From Bacteroidota bacterium (GTDB lineage: Bacteria > Bacteroidota > Ignavibacteria > Ignavibacteriales > Melioribacteraceae), in contig JAJYMU010000083.1 in assembly GCA_021786655.1 (NCBI GenBank), positions 1 through 13,441 on the forward strand: DNA of 13,441 nt. Direction: 5' to 3'. Made by a program: the position numbers and the translations under genes. The number at the start of each line of letters is the position of its first letter. The first letter of the stretch is position 1. Below are positions 1 to 7,940 of this stretch, piece by piece. Below the pieces are notes generated by a model that saw nothing but the letters and a program-made list of their open reading frames with translations, made no database searches and was not told the DNA's origin.

Positions 1-1
1 C

Positions 2-109
2 GCCGGTTTCGGTCTCGGACTTGAAAGAACAGTGAGTTGGATTTGCGGATTGGAACATTTACGCGAAGCGATTCCATTTCCAAGAATGATTTACAGGAAT
101 ACTCCTTAG
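2..109 (+). CDS. asnS: Asparaginyl-tRNA synthetase, C-terminal end (partial)
   Basis: This is the last 35 codons of a class II aminoacyl-tRNA synthetase gene that begins left of the window. The frame starting at base 2 opens with GFGLGLER, the class II motif 3 (G-G-ER) that binds ATP in the active site. It continues with WICGLEHLREAIPFPR and ends a few residues later at TAG (107-109). The G-L-x-x-(I/L)-R-(D/E)-x-I-P-F-P-R ending is typical of asparaginyl-tRNA synthetases and the closely related archaeal-type AspRS, so AsnRS is the best call but AspRS cannot be excluded from the tail alone. The enzyme charges tRNA-Asn with asparagine in the cytosol. Its stop codon directly abuts the nuoJ ATG with no spacer, so the two are probably co-transcribed. 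The fragment is too short for a standard ORF cut-off. Confidence 0.8.
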   Translation, partial: AGFGLGLERTVSWICGLEHLREAIPFPRMIYRNTP

Positions 110-625
110 ATGAATTTAGAACTGATGCTTTTTATAGTGCTTGCCTTGGTTGCCGCCGTTACGTCTGTCATGATGATCACGCGACCCAATCCTGTTCTTG
201 CCGCTGTGTTTTTAGTATTAAACTTTTTTTCGCTTGCCGGTTTATATCTTTTATTAAATGCTCAGTTCATCGCGGTTGTACAGGTGATCGTTTATGCCGG
301 CGCGATCATGGTTTTATTCCTTTTCGTTTTGATGTTATTGAACACGGAAACCGAGCACAAACTTTTTGTTGATAAAAGAGGTATTAAGTTCTTCGCAATA
401 CTTATCAGCGCATTCGTATTCGTTCAAGTTGCCTACATGATTTTTTACGGAAGACCGTCTAGAACATTAACTCCCGATGAAGCTTTAAGCATCAAAGCCG
501 GAACGATTCAAACTATTGGTCAACAGCTTTACACTAATTATATAATTCCTTTTGAAGTTGCCGGATTCTTGCTACTCGCGGCAACAATCGGCGCATTGGT
601 TTTAGCAAAGAAGAAATTCGAGTAA
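110..625 (+). CDS. nuoJ: NADH-quinone oxidoreductase subunit J (NuoJ)
   Basis: NuoJ is a membrane-arm subunit of respiratory complex I, which couples NADH:quinone electron transfer to proton pumping. The 171-residue product is hydrophobic with about five predicted membrane helices, close to the usual family length. Residues about 58-78 carry the family's best conserved stretch (QVIVYAGAIMVLFLFVLMLL), the third helix, which contains the pi-bulge involved in the quinone-to-antiporter coupling path. The C-terminus ends in a short basic tail (AKKKFE). The start is chosen at the ATG immediately after the asnS stop; AGGAA at about 94-98 is a possible but somewhat distant ribosome binding site. The gene is followed by nuoK after only 3 nt. 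The identity is very secure from sequence and from the J-K-L-M-N order. Confidence 0.95.
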   Translation: MNLELMLFIVLALVAAVTSVMMITRPNPVLAAVFLVLNFFSLAGLYLLLNAQFIAVVQVIVYAGAIMVLFLFVLMLLNTETEHKLFVDKRGIKFFAILISAFVFVQVAYMIFYGRPSRTLTPDEALSIKAGTIQTIGQQLYTNYIIPFEVAGFLLLAATIGALVLAKKKFE

Positions 626-628
626 GAT

Positions 629-937
629 ATGTCATCAATCCCAATGGAATATTATTTAATACTCAGCGCGTTCATGTTTACCGTTGGCGTTGCCGGAGTG
701 TTGATAAGAAGAAACGCGATCGTAGTGTTCATGTGCATCGAGCTGATGCTGAACTCCGCAAACTTATCATTGGTTACTTTTTCTTCGTACCTCGGTAATT
801 CCATCGGACAAGTATTTGTATTTTTTGTTATGACGGTTGCCGCCGCAGAAGCCGCGGTTGGTCTGGCAATCATCATTGCGATATTCAGAAACAAAAAGTC
901 GGTTAACATCGACGAGATAAACATATTTAAGTGGTAA
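629..937 (+). CDS. nuoK: NADH-quinone oxidoreductase subunit K (NuoK)
   Basis: NuoK is the small MrpC-like membrane subunit of complex I. The 102-residue product has three predicted transmembrane helices, as in the family (about 100 residues). Two buried glutamates known to be essential for proton translocation in E. coli NuoK have clear counterparts: one in CIELMLNS (around residue 38) and one in AAAEAAVGLAI (around residue 74). The ATG at 629 is used as the start. A second in-frame ATG at 644 would shorten the protein by five residues and cannot be excluded. The TAA stop (935-937) overlaps the ATG of nuoL by one base (TAATG), a classic arrangement for translational coupling. Identity is secure. 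Confidence 0.95.
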   Translation: MSSIPMEYYLILSAFMFTVGVAGVLIRRNAIVVFMCIELMLNSANLSLVTFSSYLGNSIGQVFVFFVMTVAAAEAAVGLAIIIAIFRNKKSVNIDEINIFKW

Positions 938-2877
938 TGATAAACTATATCTATCTAACAACACTTTTACCTCTGCTCGGATTCGTTATCAACGGATTGT
1001 TCGGCAGAAAGATCAAGAATGAAAGGATTGTCGGCATTATCGGAAGTGCCACGGTTGGACTTTCATTTCTCATTGTGCTCGACGCTTTCATTCAGACGCT
1101 CGGTCTTCCTGTTGAAGAAAGATCGAACACTGTAAATTTATTTACATGGTTAAGTGTTGGCGGACTCCACATTCAGTTTGCATATCTCGTTGATCAGCTT
1201 TCACTCACAATGTCTCTTATCGTAACCGGCGTCGGATTTTTGATTCATGTTTACTCAATCGGTTACATGCGCGGCGATAAAGGAATCTGGAGATTCTTCG
1301 CTTATCTGAATCTTTTCATCTTCGCGATGATGAACCTTGTCCTCGGCGATAATTTTGTTGTTTTGTTTTTGGGATGGGAAGGCGTTGGTCTCTGTTCTTA
1401 TCTGCTCATCGGTTTCTGGTATGATAGAAAATTTGAAAAGGGAACAACATCGCAAGCCGCAAAAAAAGCTTTCGTCGTTAATCGAATTGGTGACTTTGGT
1501 TTCTTGCTCGGAATGTTTCTGATCTACATGACTTTCGATTCGCTCAACTTCAAAGAAGTTTTTGCGAGAGCGCAGGCATTCCCGGTTGCTGAATCAACAT
1601 TTGGTTTGATCGCACTATTTTTGTTTATCGGCGCAACGGGTAAATCTGCACAGATCCCGTTGTTCGTTTGGCTGCCCGATGCCATGGCCGGCCCGACTCC
1701 GGTTTCTGCATTGATACATGCCGCAACAATGGTTACCGCCGGTGTTTATATGGTTTCGCGCACTTCAATTTTATTTGCATCCGCTCCGGCTATTATGACT
1801 GTTGTCGCGGTTGTCGGCGCACTCACAGCGTTGATGGCAGCAACAATCGGACTCGTTCAGAACGATATTAAAAAAGTTTTAGCTTACTCAACTGTAAGTC
1901 AATTGGGTTACATGTTCTTAGCTGCCGGTGTCGGCGCGTTCTCCGCATCGATATTCCATGTGATGACTCATGCATTTTTCAAAGCGTTATTATTCCTTGG
2001 CGCCGGTTCGGTCATTCACGGAATGCATGACGAACAGAACATTCAGAAATACGGCGGACTGAAAAAATACATGCCGAAGACGTACGCTACATTTTTCATC
2101 GCAGCACTCGCAATTTCCGGCGTGCCGGGACTTGCCGGGTTTTTCAGCAAAGATGAAATTTTATGGAATGCATATTCCAACGGCGGATTTGTTTTCTGGT
2201 TGATCGGCGCTGTTACGGCGCTAATGACCGCGTTCTATATGTTCAGATTGGTCTCGTTAACTTTTTATGGTCATGAAAGATTTGATCATCATCATGTTCA
2301 TCCGCACGAATCACCAGCGGTGATGACGGTACCTTTAATGATTTTGGCTTTCCTTTCAGTTGTAGGCGGTTACATCGGTCTGCCAAAAGTTTTTGCCGGC
2401 GAGCATGGAAATCTTTTTGAGAATTGGCTTGAGCCGATCTACGCTCCCGCTCAAGAAAAACTTGCAATGTATTCTTCATCTACTCATCTGGAAGAAATTC
2501 TTTTGATGTCGATTTCTGTTGCGCTTGCTCTATACGGAATTTATTTCGCTCTTCATGTTTATAGAAAAAATCCGAAGATCGCCGAGAATTTTGCGAATAG
2601 GTTCAAAGGTTTATACAAGCTTTTGTTGAATAAATATTTTGTTGACGAAGTTTACGAAGCCGCTGTCGTCCAGCCGATTCAAAAGGGAAGCGAAAAAGTT
2701 TTATGGAAATTTACCGACGCTAAATTGATCGACGGAACCGTGAACGGTGCGGCGACAATAGTTGATAAAATTTCCGGTGTGATTAGAAAAGTCCAAACCG
2801 GCGTTGCTCAATCGTACGCATTAATAATGGTTGCCGGGATTGCATTAGTCCTTTTGTGGTTGATATTAAGTCTATAA
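937..2877 (+). CDS. nuoL: NADH-quinone oxidoreductase subunit L (NuoL)
   Basis: NuoL is the distal antiporter-like subunit of complex I, a 14-16 helix proton channel with a long lateral C-terminal helix. The product is 646 residues from the ATG at 937, a normal length. Visible landmarks include the TM5 glutamate in LGWEGVGLCSYLLIGFW (E148), the TM7 lysine in GKSAQIPLFVWLPDAM (K236), QNDIKKVLAYSTVSQLGYM (about 308-326) and the TM12-region lysine in HAFFKALLF (K350). SGVPGLAGFFSKDE follows at about 394-407. A histidine-rich stretch at residues 446-457 falls in a loop. An upstream in-frame GTG (931) would add two residues, but the ATG overlapping the nuoK stop (TAATG) is preferred because it implies translational coupling. 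The nuoM start lies 4 nt downstream of the stop. Confidence 0.95.
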   Translation: MINYIYLTTLLPLLGFVINGLFGRKIKNERIVGIIGSATVGLSFLIVLDAFIQTLGLPVEERSNTVNLFTWLSVGGLHIQFAYLVDQLSLTMSLIVTGVGFLIHVYSIGYMRGDKGIWRFFAYLNLFIFAMMNLVLGDNFVVLFLGWEGVGLCSYLLIGFWYDRKFEKGTTSQAAKKAFVVNRIGDFGFLLGMFLIYMTFDSLNFKEVFARAQAFPVAESTFGLIALFLFIGATGKSAQIPLFVWLPDAMAGPTPVSALIHAATMVTAGVYMVSRTSILFASAPAIMTVVAVVGALTALMAATIGLVQNDIKKVLAYSTVSQLGYMFLAAGVGAFSASIFHVMTHAFFKALLFLGAGSVIHGMHDEQNIQKYGGLKKYMPKTYATFFIAALAISGVPGLAGFFSKDEILWNAYSNGGFVFWLIGAVTALMTAFYMFRLVSLTFYGHERFDHHHVHPHESPAVMTVPLMILAFLSVVGGYIGLPKVFAGEHGNLFENWLEPIYAPAQEKLAMYSSSTHLEEILLMSISVALALYGIYFALHVYRKNPKIAENFANRFKGLYKLLLNKYFVDEVYEAAVVQPIQKGSEKVLWKFTDAKLIDGTVNGAATIVDKISGVIRKVQTGVAQSYALIMVAGIALVLLWLILSL

Positions 2878-2881
2878 CGGT

Positions 2882-4408
2882 ATGGAACAAAACTTACTCT
2901 TAACATATTTACTTTTTACTCCGGTCGTCGGCAGCGTTCTCGTTTTATTTTTTAGAAACGAACAAAAGCAGTTGGCGCGATGGTTCGGGCTGATCGTTTC
3001 TTTTGTTGCATTTGTTATTTCTCTTGTTATTTATTTCCGTTTCGACCCGGCAAATCCGCAGTTCCAATTTATACATCAAGTAACATGGATTAAGAGTTTA
3101 AACATCAGCTATCATGTCGGCGTTGATGGGATTTCGCTTCTCCTCGTTCTGCTGACAACTTTTCTTACGCCGTTAACTCTCCTTTCCACATGGAAAGCGA
3201 TCGAGAAAAATGTGAAGATGTTCACATTCTCTATGCTGTTTCTCGAAGCCGGTATGCTTGGCGTTTTTATCTCGCTGGATATTTTTCTGTTCTACATTTT
3301 CTGGGAAGCAATGCTCATACCGATGTACTTCATCATCGGAATCTGGGGCGGCGAAAGAAGAATCTATGCGTCATTAAAATTTTTCATTTATACAATGTTC
3401 GGAAGTTTACTGATGCTCGTTGCCATTATCTGGCTGACGGTTTATGCTTCCGGAATGCTTGGCAAGTTCACAACGAGTTTAGTTGATCTATATAAAGTTG
3501 GCCCGACAATTCCGCATCAAATTCAAGGATGGATGTTCGGCGCATTCTTTTTAAGCTTTGCAATCAAAGTCCCGATTTTCCCGCTGCACACCTGGCTGCC
3601 GGACGCGCACGTTGAAGCGCCGACTGCCGGTTCTGTTATTCTTGCCGGTGTGCTACTGAAAATGGGTACGTATGGTTTGATTCGTTTTTGTCTGCCGCTG
3701 TTTCCGCAATCGGCAGTGCAATACGCTCCGCTCGTTTCCGTTCTTGCTGTAATCGGAATTATTTACGGCGCGCTCGTCTCGATGGTTCAAACCGATATGA
3801 AAAAGTTGGTCGCGTATTCATCCGTGTCACACTTGGGATTTGTTGTGCTCGGAATTTTTGCGATGACGGTTGAATCCGTGCAAGGCGCGGTTATACAAAT
3901 GATCAATCACGGTTTATCCACCGGCGCACTCTTCCTTTTAGTTGGAATTCTTTACGAAAGAACTCATCGCCGGGACATTGCATTCTATGGCGGCATCGCA
4001 AAAATTGTCCCGCTCTACGCAACTATTTTGATGATCGCTTCTCTTTCATCAATTGGATTACCGGGACTGAACGGATTCATCGGTGAGTTTTTGATTTTGC
4101 TCGGTTCGTTTAAATCTCCGGTATTGAACAGTTGGTGGTTTACAATTTTTGCAGCTACGGGAGTGATATTTGCCGCTGTCTATTTATTATGGATGTATCA
4201 GCGCATTGTTTTTGGTGAAGTTAAGAATGAAGAATTGAAACACGAATTAACCGACATGAACCTACGCGAAATGATAGTCATGGTTCCGATTTTGTTTTTC
4301 ATTGTCTGGATTGGAGTTTACCCGAATACATTTTTAAAACTTACTGAAGCTTCAACACAATCGATTCTTCAGCAAGTCGGCACATATACTGTCAATCTAT
4401 TAAAGTAA
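2882..4408 (+). CDS. nuoM: NADH-quinone oxidoreductase subunit M (NuoM)
   Basis: NuoM is the second antiporter-like subunit of the complex I membrane arm. The 508-residue product matches the family length and carries the expected charged residues of the proton channel. These are the TM5 glutamate in FYIFWEAMLIPMYFIIG (E142), the TM7 lysine in FAIKVPIFPLHTWLPDAH (K229), the TM8 lysine in GVLLKMGTYGLIRF (K260), and QTDMKKLVAYSSVSHLGF in the second inverted repeat. HVGVDGISLLLVLLTTF (about 78-94) is the NuoM-type TM3 signature and separates it from NuoL and NuoN. The ATG is 4 nt after the nuoL stop. No strong Shine-Dalgarno is visible, consistent with coupling to nuoL translation. The gene is followed 18 nt later by nuoN. 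Identity is secure. Confidence 0.95.
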   Translation: MEQNLLLTYLLFTPVVGSVLVLFFRNEQKQLARWFGLIVSFVAFVISLVIYFRFDPANPQFQFIHQVTWIKSLNISYHVGVDGISLLLVLLTTFLTPLTLLSTWKAIEKNVKMFTFSMLFLEAGMLGVFISLDIFLFYIFWEAMLIPMYFIIGIWGGERRIYASLKFFIYTMFGSLLMLVAIIWLTVYASGMLGKFTTSLVDLYKVGPTIPHQIQGWMFGAFFLSFAIKVPIFPLHTWLPDAHVEAPTAGSVILAGVLLKMGTYGLIRFCLPLFPQSAVQYAPLVSVLAVIGIIYGALVSMVQTDMKKLVAYSSVSHLGFVVLGIFAMTVESVQGAVIQMINHGLSTGALFLLVGILYERTHRRDIAFYGGIAKIVPLYATILMIASLSSIGLPGLNGFIGEFLILLGSFKSPVLNSWWFTIFAATGVIFAAVYLLWMYQRIVFGEVKNEELKHELTDMNLREMIVMVPILFFIVWIGVYPNTFLKLTEASTQSILQQVGTYTVNLLK

Positions 4409-4426
4409 TTTGGTTTAGAATAAACT

Positions 4427-5857
4427 ATGCCGCAAAATAACTACGAATATTTTTTACTGATGCCCCAGATAATTATCGGGATCGGAATTGTTTTATCTGT
4501 TATTATCGAAATCACAACAAAAAAGAGCGAACAAATCCTTCCGTGGTTTTCCATTGCCATGTTTCTTGCGACGGCAGTTTATTCTATTCTTGATATCAAT
4601 CAAAATTTTGTTTTGTTCGGCGGTATGATTGAAGTCGGCGGTAAACCGGCGATCTTCAATTTCATTTTTAATATCGGCGCCGCATTAGTTGTTCTTTCGT
4701 CAATAGATTATCTGAAAAAGTACGGAACATATTTCGGTGAATATTACATTTTGATTCAATCGTCCGTCTTAGGAATGATGGTGATGTCCGGCGCTCGTGA
4801 TATCTTGATGATCTTCATGGGTCTCGAACTGATGTCGATTTGTTTTTACGTTCTCGCCGGTATTAACCGTAAAAAGTTTTCTGCCAACGAAGCATCAATG
4901 AAATATTTCTTGCTCGGAGCTTTCGCAACCGGATTTATTGTTTACGGCATTGCTTTAATTTACGGCACCACCGGATCAACCAGCATCCAAAATCTTTCAG
5001 AGAATTTTTCCGTTTATTCTACTAATATTGTTTTCGTCTTGGGATTAATTATTTTCTTGATTGGTTTCAGTTTTAAGATTGCCGCTGTTCCGTTCCACAT
5101 GTGGGTGCCGGATGTTTACCAAGGATCAGCTACAACTGTTACCGGATTAATGTCCACTACCGGCAAAGCCGCTGCGTTCAGCGTATTGATAGTTGTTCTC
5201 ACGGCAGTTTTTGGTTCTAATGCTCACAGCGTTACCCGTCCTTATTTTGCAACGATCTCGGCGCTCTCGATGGTTTTCGGAAGCATGGTTGCAATCTCGC
5301 AAAACAATTTGAAACGCATGCTTGCTTATTCTTCCATCGCGCACGCGGGATATATGGCAATCGGTCTAGCCGCGGGAAATGCTTACAGCATTGCCGGAAT
5401 TATATTTTATTTAACCGCTTATGCATTTATGAATATCGGCGCATTCGCAATCATCTCGATTGTAGAAGATGAGAACGATTCGAGAGTAGATTTGAATTCG
5501 TTTGCCGGTCTGCATTCCAAGAGTCCGATATTGGCAGCGATGATGGCGCTCTTCATGTTTGCGCTCGCCGGAATTCCGCCATTAGCCGGTTTCTTTGGAA
5601 AATATTATGTGTTCGTTTCCGCAATCCAAAGCAATCTTACTTGGCTTGCAATTGTTGGTGTGCTTTCCAGTGTGATAAGTGTTTACTTCTACATCCGCGT
5701 TGTTGTCGTTATGTATTTCAAAGATTCGGTTGAGGATTTCAAAATTACTATCTCATCGTTCAGTCTCGCTGCGGTTGTGATTGCCGCTTTGTTCGTTCTC
5801 GTGTTCGGAATTGTTCCCGATACATTGATGAACGTGATAACATCGGTTATTCACTAA
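4427..5857 (+). CDS. nuoN: NADH-quinone oxidoreductase subunit N (NuoN)
   Basis: NuoN is the third antiporter-like subunit of complex I, next to NuoA/J/K in the membrane arm. The product is 476 residues with about 14 predicted helices. Key residues are present: the TM5 glutamate in IFMGLELMSICFYVLAG (E134), the TM7 lysine in FKIAAVPFHMWVPDVYQG (K217), the TM8 lysine in STTGKAAAF (K247), and QNNLKRMLAYSSIAHAGYM in the second half. PDVYQGSATTVTG is typical of NuoN rather than NuoL/M. It is the last gene of the visible nuo run. Its stop is 10 bp from the stop of the convergent GIY-YIG gene, and I see no clear intrinsic terminator in that gap. The start ATG lies in AGAATAAACTATG with no Shine-Dalgarno; the same 13-nt context recurs at the nnr start. 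Confidence 0.95.
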   Translation: MPQNNYEYFLLMPQIIIGIGIVLSVIIEITTKKSEQILPWFSIAMFLATAVYSILDINQNFVLFGGMIEVGGKPAIFNFIFNIGAALVVLSSIDYLKKYGTYFGEYYILIQSSVLGMMVMSGARDILMIFMGLELMSICFYVLAGINRKKFSANEASMKYFLLGAFATGFIVYGIALIYGTTGSTSIQNLSENFSVYSTNIVFVLGLIIFLIGFSFKIAAVPFHMWVPDVYQGSATTVTGLMSTTGKAAAFSVLIVVLTAVFGSNAHSVTRPYFATISALSMVFGSMVAISQNNLKRMLAYSSIAHAGYMAIGLAAGNAYSIAGIIFYLTAYAFMNIGAFAIISIVEDENDSRVDLNSFAGLHSKSPILAAMMALFMFALAGIPPLAGFFGKYYVFVSAIQSNLTWLAIVGVLSSVISVYFYIRVVVVMYFKDSVEDFKITISSFSLAAVVIAALFVLVFGIVPDTLMNVITSVIH

Positions 5858-5867
5858 TTGACAACTA

Positions 5868-6224
5868 CTAACCAGCCTTTTTGTTGTAACCTTTGGCACC
5901 GAAAGGTTGAAGCTTTTCGATCCACAATTCTTCAAGCACTTTCAAGTCATCTGTAAAGTCGTATGCCGGATCATCTTTCGGTTCAAGCTTGTCTAAAATT
6001 TCAAATGCGAAATTATTCTCACCGTACGTTTTATAATCTGCTTGAAGATCAGTATTCATGTGAGTACCGCTATTCAGTTGGAACTTGTAGCTGTTAAATT
6101 TGCCCGTCAAGTTTTTACTGTTACCGATTAGGATTTTCCCATTAACCAAATTCTTGATTTGGTAAACGCCCATTGGCTGCAGAGTCTGTTTATAATTCTT
6201 CTTAGCTTCTTTTTTATCGATCAT
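5868..6224 (-). CDS. Small GIY-YIG nuclease-family protein with altered active-site motifs
   Basis: This 118-residue cytosolic protein consists essentially of one GIY-YIG fold. Residues 19-34 hold the two signature strands, but as GVY (19-21) and LIG (32-34) rather than GIY and YIG. SKNL follows at 36-39. The catalytic arginine expected three residues after NL is a lysine (K42), and the helix histidine position looks like tyrosine (Y46). The GTHMN turn (53-57), YGENNFAFEIL (67-77), the metal-binding glutamate region LEELWIEKL (97-105) and the final GYN (112-114) fit the family well. Standalone proteins of this type occur in Bacteroidota and Firmicutes and have no established function known to me. 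A good Shine-Dalgarno (AGAAGGAA, minus strand) sits about 5 nt before the ATG, supporting expression. It is convergent with nuoN and divergent from nnr. It may be a DNA-binding or non-catalytic relative. Confidence 0.75.
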   Translation of the reverse strand: MIDKKEAKKNYKQTLQPMGVYQIKNLVNGKILIGNSKNLTGKFNSYKFQLNSGTHMNTDLQADYKTYGENNFAFEILDKLEPKDDPAYDFTDDLKVLEELWIEKLQPFGAKGYNKKAG

Positions 6225-6374
6225 TGTTCCTTCTCAACTTTCCTCAAAAATTGTTATGCAAAATTTATAAAATATTATTCAGTACGACCAATTTTATAAT
6301 TCGCACTCACTGCGAACTTATATTTTTCCAAATTCTTTCTTATTTTGTAATCAGAAAATCCGCAAGAATAAACT
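6225..6374. promoter_or_regulatory. Divergent intergenic region with candidate promoters and an inverted repeat
   Basis: This 150-bp AT-rich gap separates two divergently transcribed genes, so it should carry both promoters. For the minus-strand gene, TTGGTC (6291-6286) and TATAAA (6269-6264) are spaced by 16 nt, giving a leader of about 33 nt. For nnr, a perfect TATAAT is present at 6295-6300 but without a convincing -35 element. Immediately after it, TTCGCA-CTCAC-TGCGAA (6300-6316) is a perfect 6-bp inverted repeat that could be an operator or a leader hairpin. All assignments are by eye against sigma-70-type consensus; the phylum's housekeeping promoters may differ. Confidence 0.3.
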
Positions 6375-7940
6375 ATGATACCACTATACACTTCCCAGCA
6401 AGTACGCGAAGCAGACAGCTTCGCAATAAATACTCTCGGCATTCCGAGCATTGTGCTGATGGAGAATGCGGCGAGAAGTTTGTACGCAGCTATAACAGAA
6501 AGTTGCGATCAAAAAATCGAAAATAAAAATGTGGCAATAGTCTGCGGCAAAGGGAATAACGGGGGAGACGGTTTTGCGCTCGCGCGGCATTTCATTGTAA
6601 ACGAGTTTACGGTAAAAATAATTTCGCTCGGCGCCGAAGAAGAATTCAAAGGTGATGCACTTACAAATTTCAGAATAACAAAAAACATTATCGCCGAATA
6701 CCCCTCATCAAAAATTTTAATTTATGAAAGCGTCAAAGATCTTTCTGCGTTCGATGACTGTTCGTTGGTTATAGATGCTATGCTTGGAACCGGCAGCCGC
6801 GGAGAACTTGCTGAACCTTACAAAGAAATAGTTGCAAAATTAAATCTGCTGAATGCGTTTAAAGTTGCAGTCGATCTTCCAACTGGGCTCGATTTAGAGA
6901 ACGCATCGGGAGATGTTGTATTCAATGCCGACATCACGGTAACGCTTTCAGAATTTAAGACCGGATTGTTCTACGGCAAAGGATACATTAATTGCGGAAA
7001 GATCATCAAAGGATCGATCGGAATCGGCAACGAATACTATGCAAAACAAACTGCAACGGATTATTTAATTGAACCGGAAGACGCGTACTACGGACTGCCA
7101 TCAAAGAATCTTGATCAGCATAAATATTCAGCCGGAAAAGTTTTTGTAATCGCCGGAAGCGGAAAACTTCCGGGTGCATCGTTCCTCACTACGAATTCCG
7201 TTCTAAGAACGGGCGCGGGCTCGTCAATCCTCGCGTTCCCAAAATCGATCAAAACATTGGCACAAAGAAAATTGGCAAGTGCTGTTGTGCGCGCTTACGA
7301 TGACGAGGGTAAAGAATTTTTGAGCGATACCAATGTTAAAGAACTTGATGAAAAAATTAATTGGGCAAACGTAATTGCGATGGGTCCCGGTCTCGGAAGA
7401 GAAGAAGCGACTCAAAATGCCGTAAGGGAAATCTTGCGAACCCACAAAACCAAAAAGTTTGTCATTGATGCTGATGCTGTAACGGCGCTCGGCAACGAAG
7501 AATTTAAGAAGCTCAGTTTAAAAGGAAAGGTTCTTACGCCGCATCATAAAGAATTTGCCGACATGATCGGGATGAACCTCGACGAACTGGGAAGGAATTT
7601 ATTGATTACCGGAAAGAACTTTTCTACCGAGAACGGTTGTTATGTAGTATTGAAAGGCGCACCGACAATTATTTTCAATCCGGCGGGAGAAGCATTTATA
7701 AATACCGTTGGAAATCCCGGACTCGCGAAGTTTGGTTCCGGAGATGTGCTGACCGGAATGATCGCCGGGTTCCTTGCCCAGACGGAAGAAATTGAAGAGG
7801 CGTTAATCAGCGCAGTTTACATTCACAGTTTAGCCGCCGATTTGCTGCTCGAAGAAAAAACCGAGTATGGTTATACAGCGGAAGATTTAATTCAAGAGAT
7901 ACCTAATGCAATCAAATTCATTCTCAAGTCGTTTATATAA
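6375..7940 (+). CDS. nnr: Bifunctional NAD(P)HX epimerase / ADP-dependent NAD(P)HX dehydratase
   Basis: This enzyme repairs hydrated NADH and NADPH (NADHX/NADPHX), which form spontaneously or as a GAPDH side reaction. The N-terminal YjeF_N domain (about 1-220) epimerises R- and S-NAD(P)HX. It shows IPSIVLMENAARSL (23-36), the nucleotide-binding loop VAIVCGKGNNGGDG (53-66), VIDAMLGTG (132-140) and AVDLPTGLD (165-173). The C-terminal ribokinase-like domain (about 240-521) dehydrates S-NAD(P)HX using ADP. It shows KVFVIAGSG (255-263), AMGPGLG (335-341), FVIDADAVTALG (362-373) and the catalytic GSGDVLTG (454-461, D457). The full length of 521 residues matches the two-domain fusion of E. coli (about 515). 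The ATG follows AGAATAAACT with no clear Shine-Dalgarno. Its last 35 nt overlap the start of the VanZ gene, suggesting co-transcription. Confidence 0.93.
   Translation: MIPLYTSQQVREADSFAINTLGIPSIVLMENAARSLYAAITESCDQKIENKNVAIVCGKGNNGGDGFALARHFIVNEFTVKIISLGAEEEFKGDALTNFRITKNIIAEYPSSKILIYESVKDLSAFDDCSLVIDAMLGTGSRGELAEPYKEIVAKLNLLNAFKVAVDLPTGLDLENASGDVVFNADITVTLSEFKTGLFYGKGYINCGKIIKGSIGIGNEYYAKQTATDYLIEPEDAYYGLPSKNLDQHKYSAGKVFVIAGSGKLPGASFLTTNSVLRTGAGSSILAFPKSIKTLAQRKLASAVVRAYDDEGKEFLSDTNVKELDEKINWANVIAMGPGLGREEATQNAVREILRTHKTKKFVIDADAVTALGNEEFKKLSLKGKVLTPHHKEFADMIGMNLDELGRNLLITGKNFSTENGCYVVLKGAPTIIFNPAGEAFINTVGNPGLAKFGSGDVLTGMIAGFLAQTEEIEEALISAVYIHSLAADLLLEEKTEYGYTAEDLIQEIPNAIKFILKSFI

Noticed and set aside
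37..372. Open frame overlapping asnS and nuoJ
   Set aside because: A shadow frame rich in Cys/Arg/His with no family resemblance; nuoJ and the asnS tail fully explain this DNA.
931..936. GTG at 931 as the nuoL start
   Set aside because: It lies inside nuoK and adds only MV; the ATG at 937 overlapping the nuoK stop as TAATG is the better start.
5858..5867. Terminator between nuoN and the convergent GIY-YIG gene
   Set aside because: Only 10 bp separate the stops, and no inverted repeat with a T-run is visible around them.
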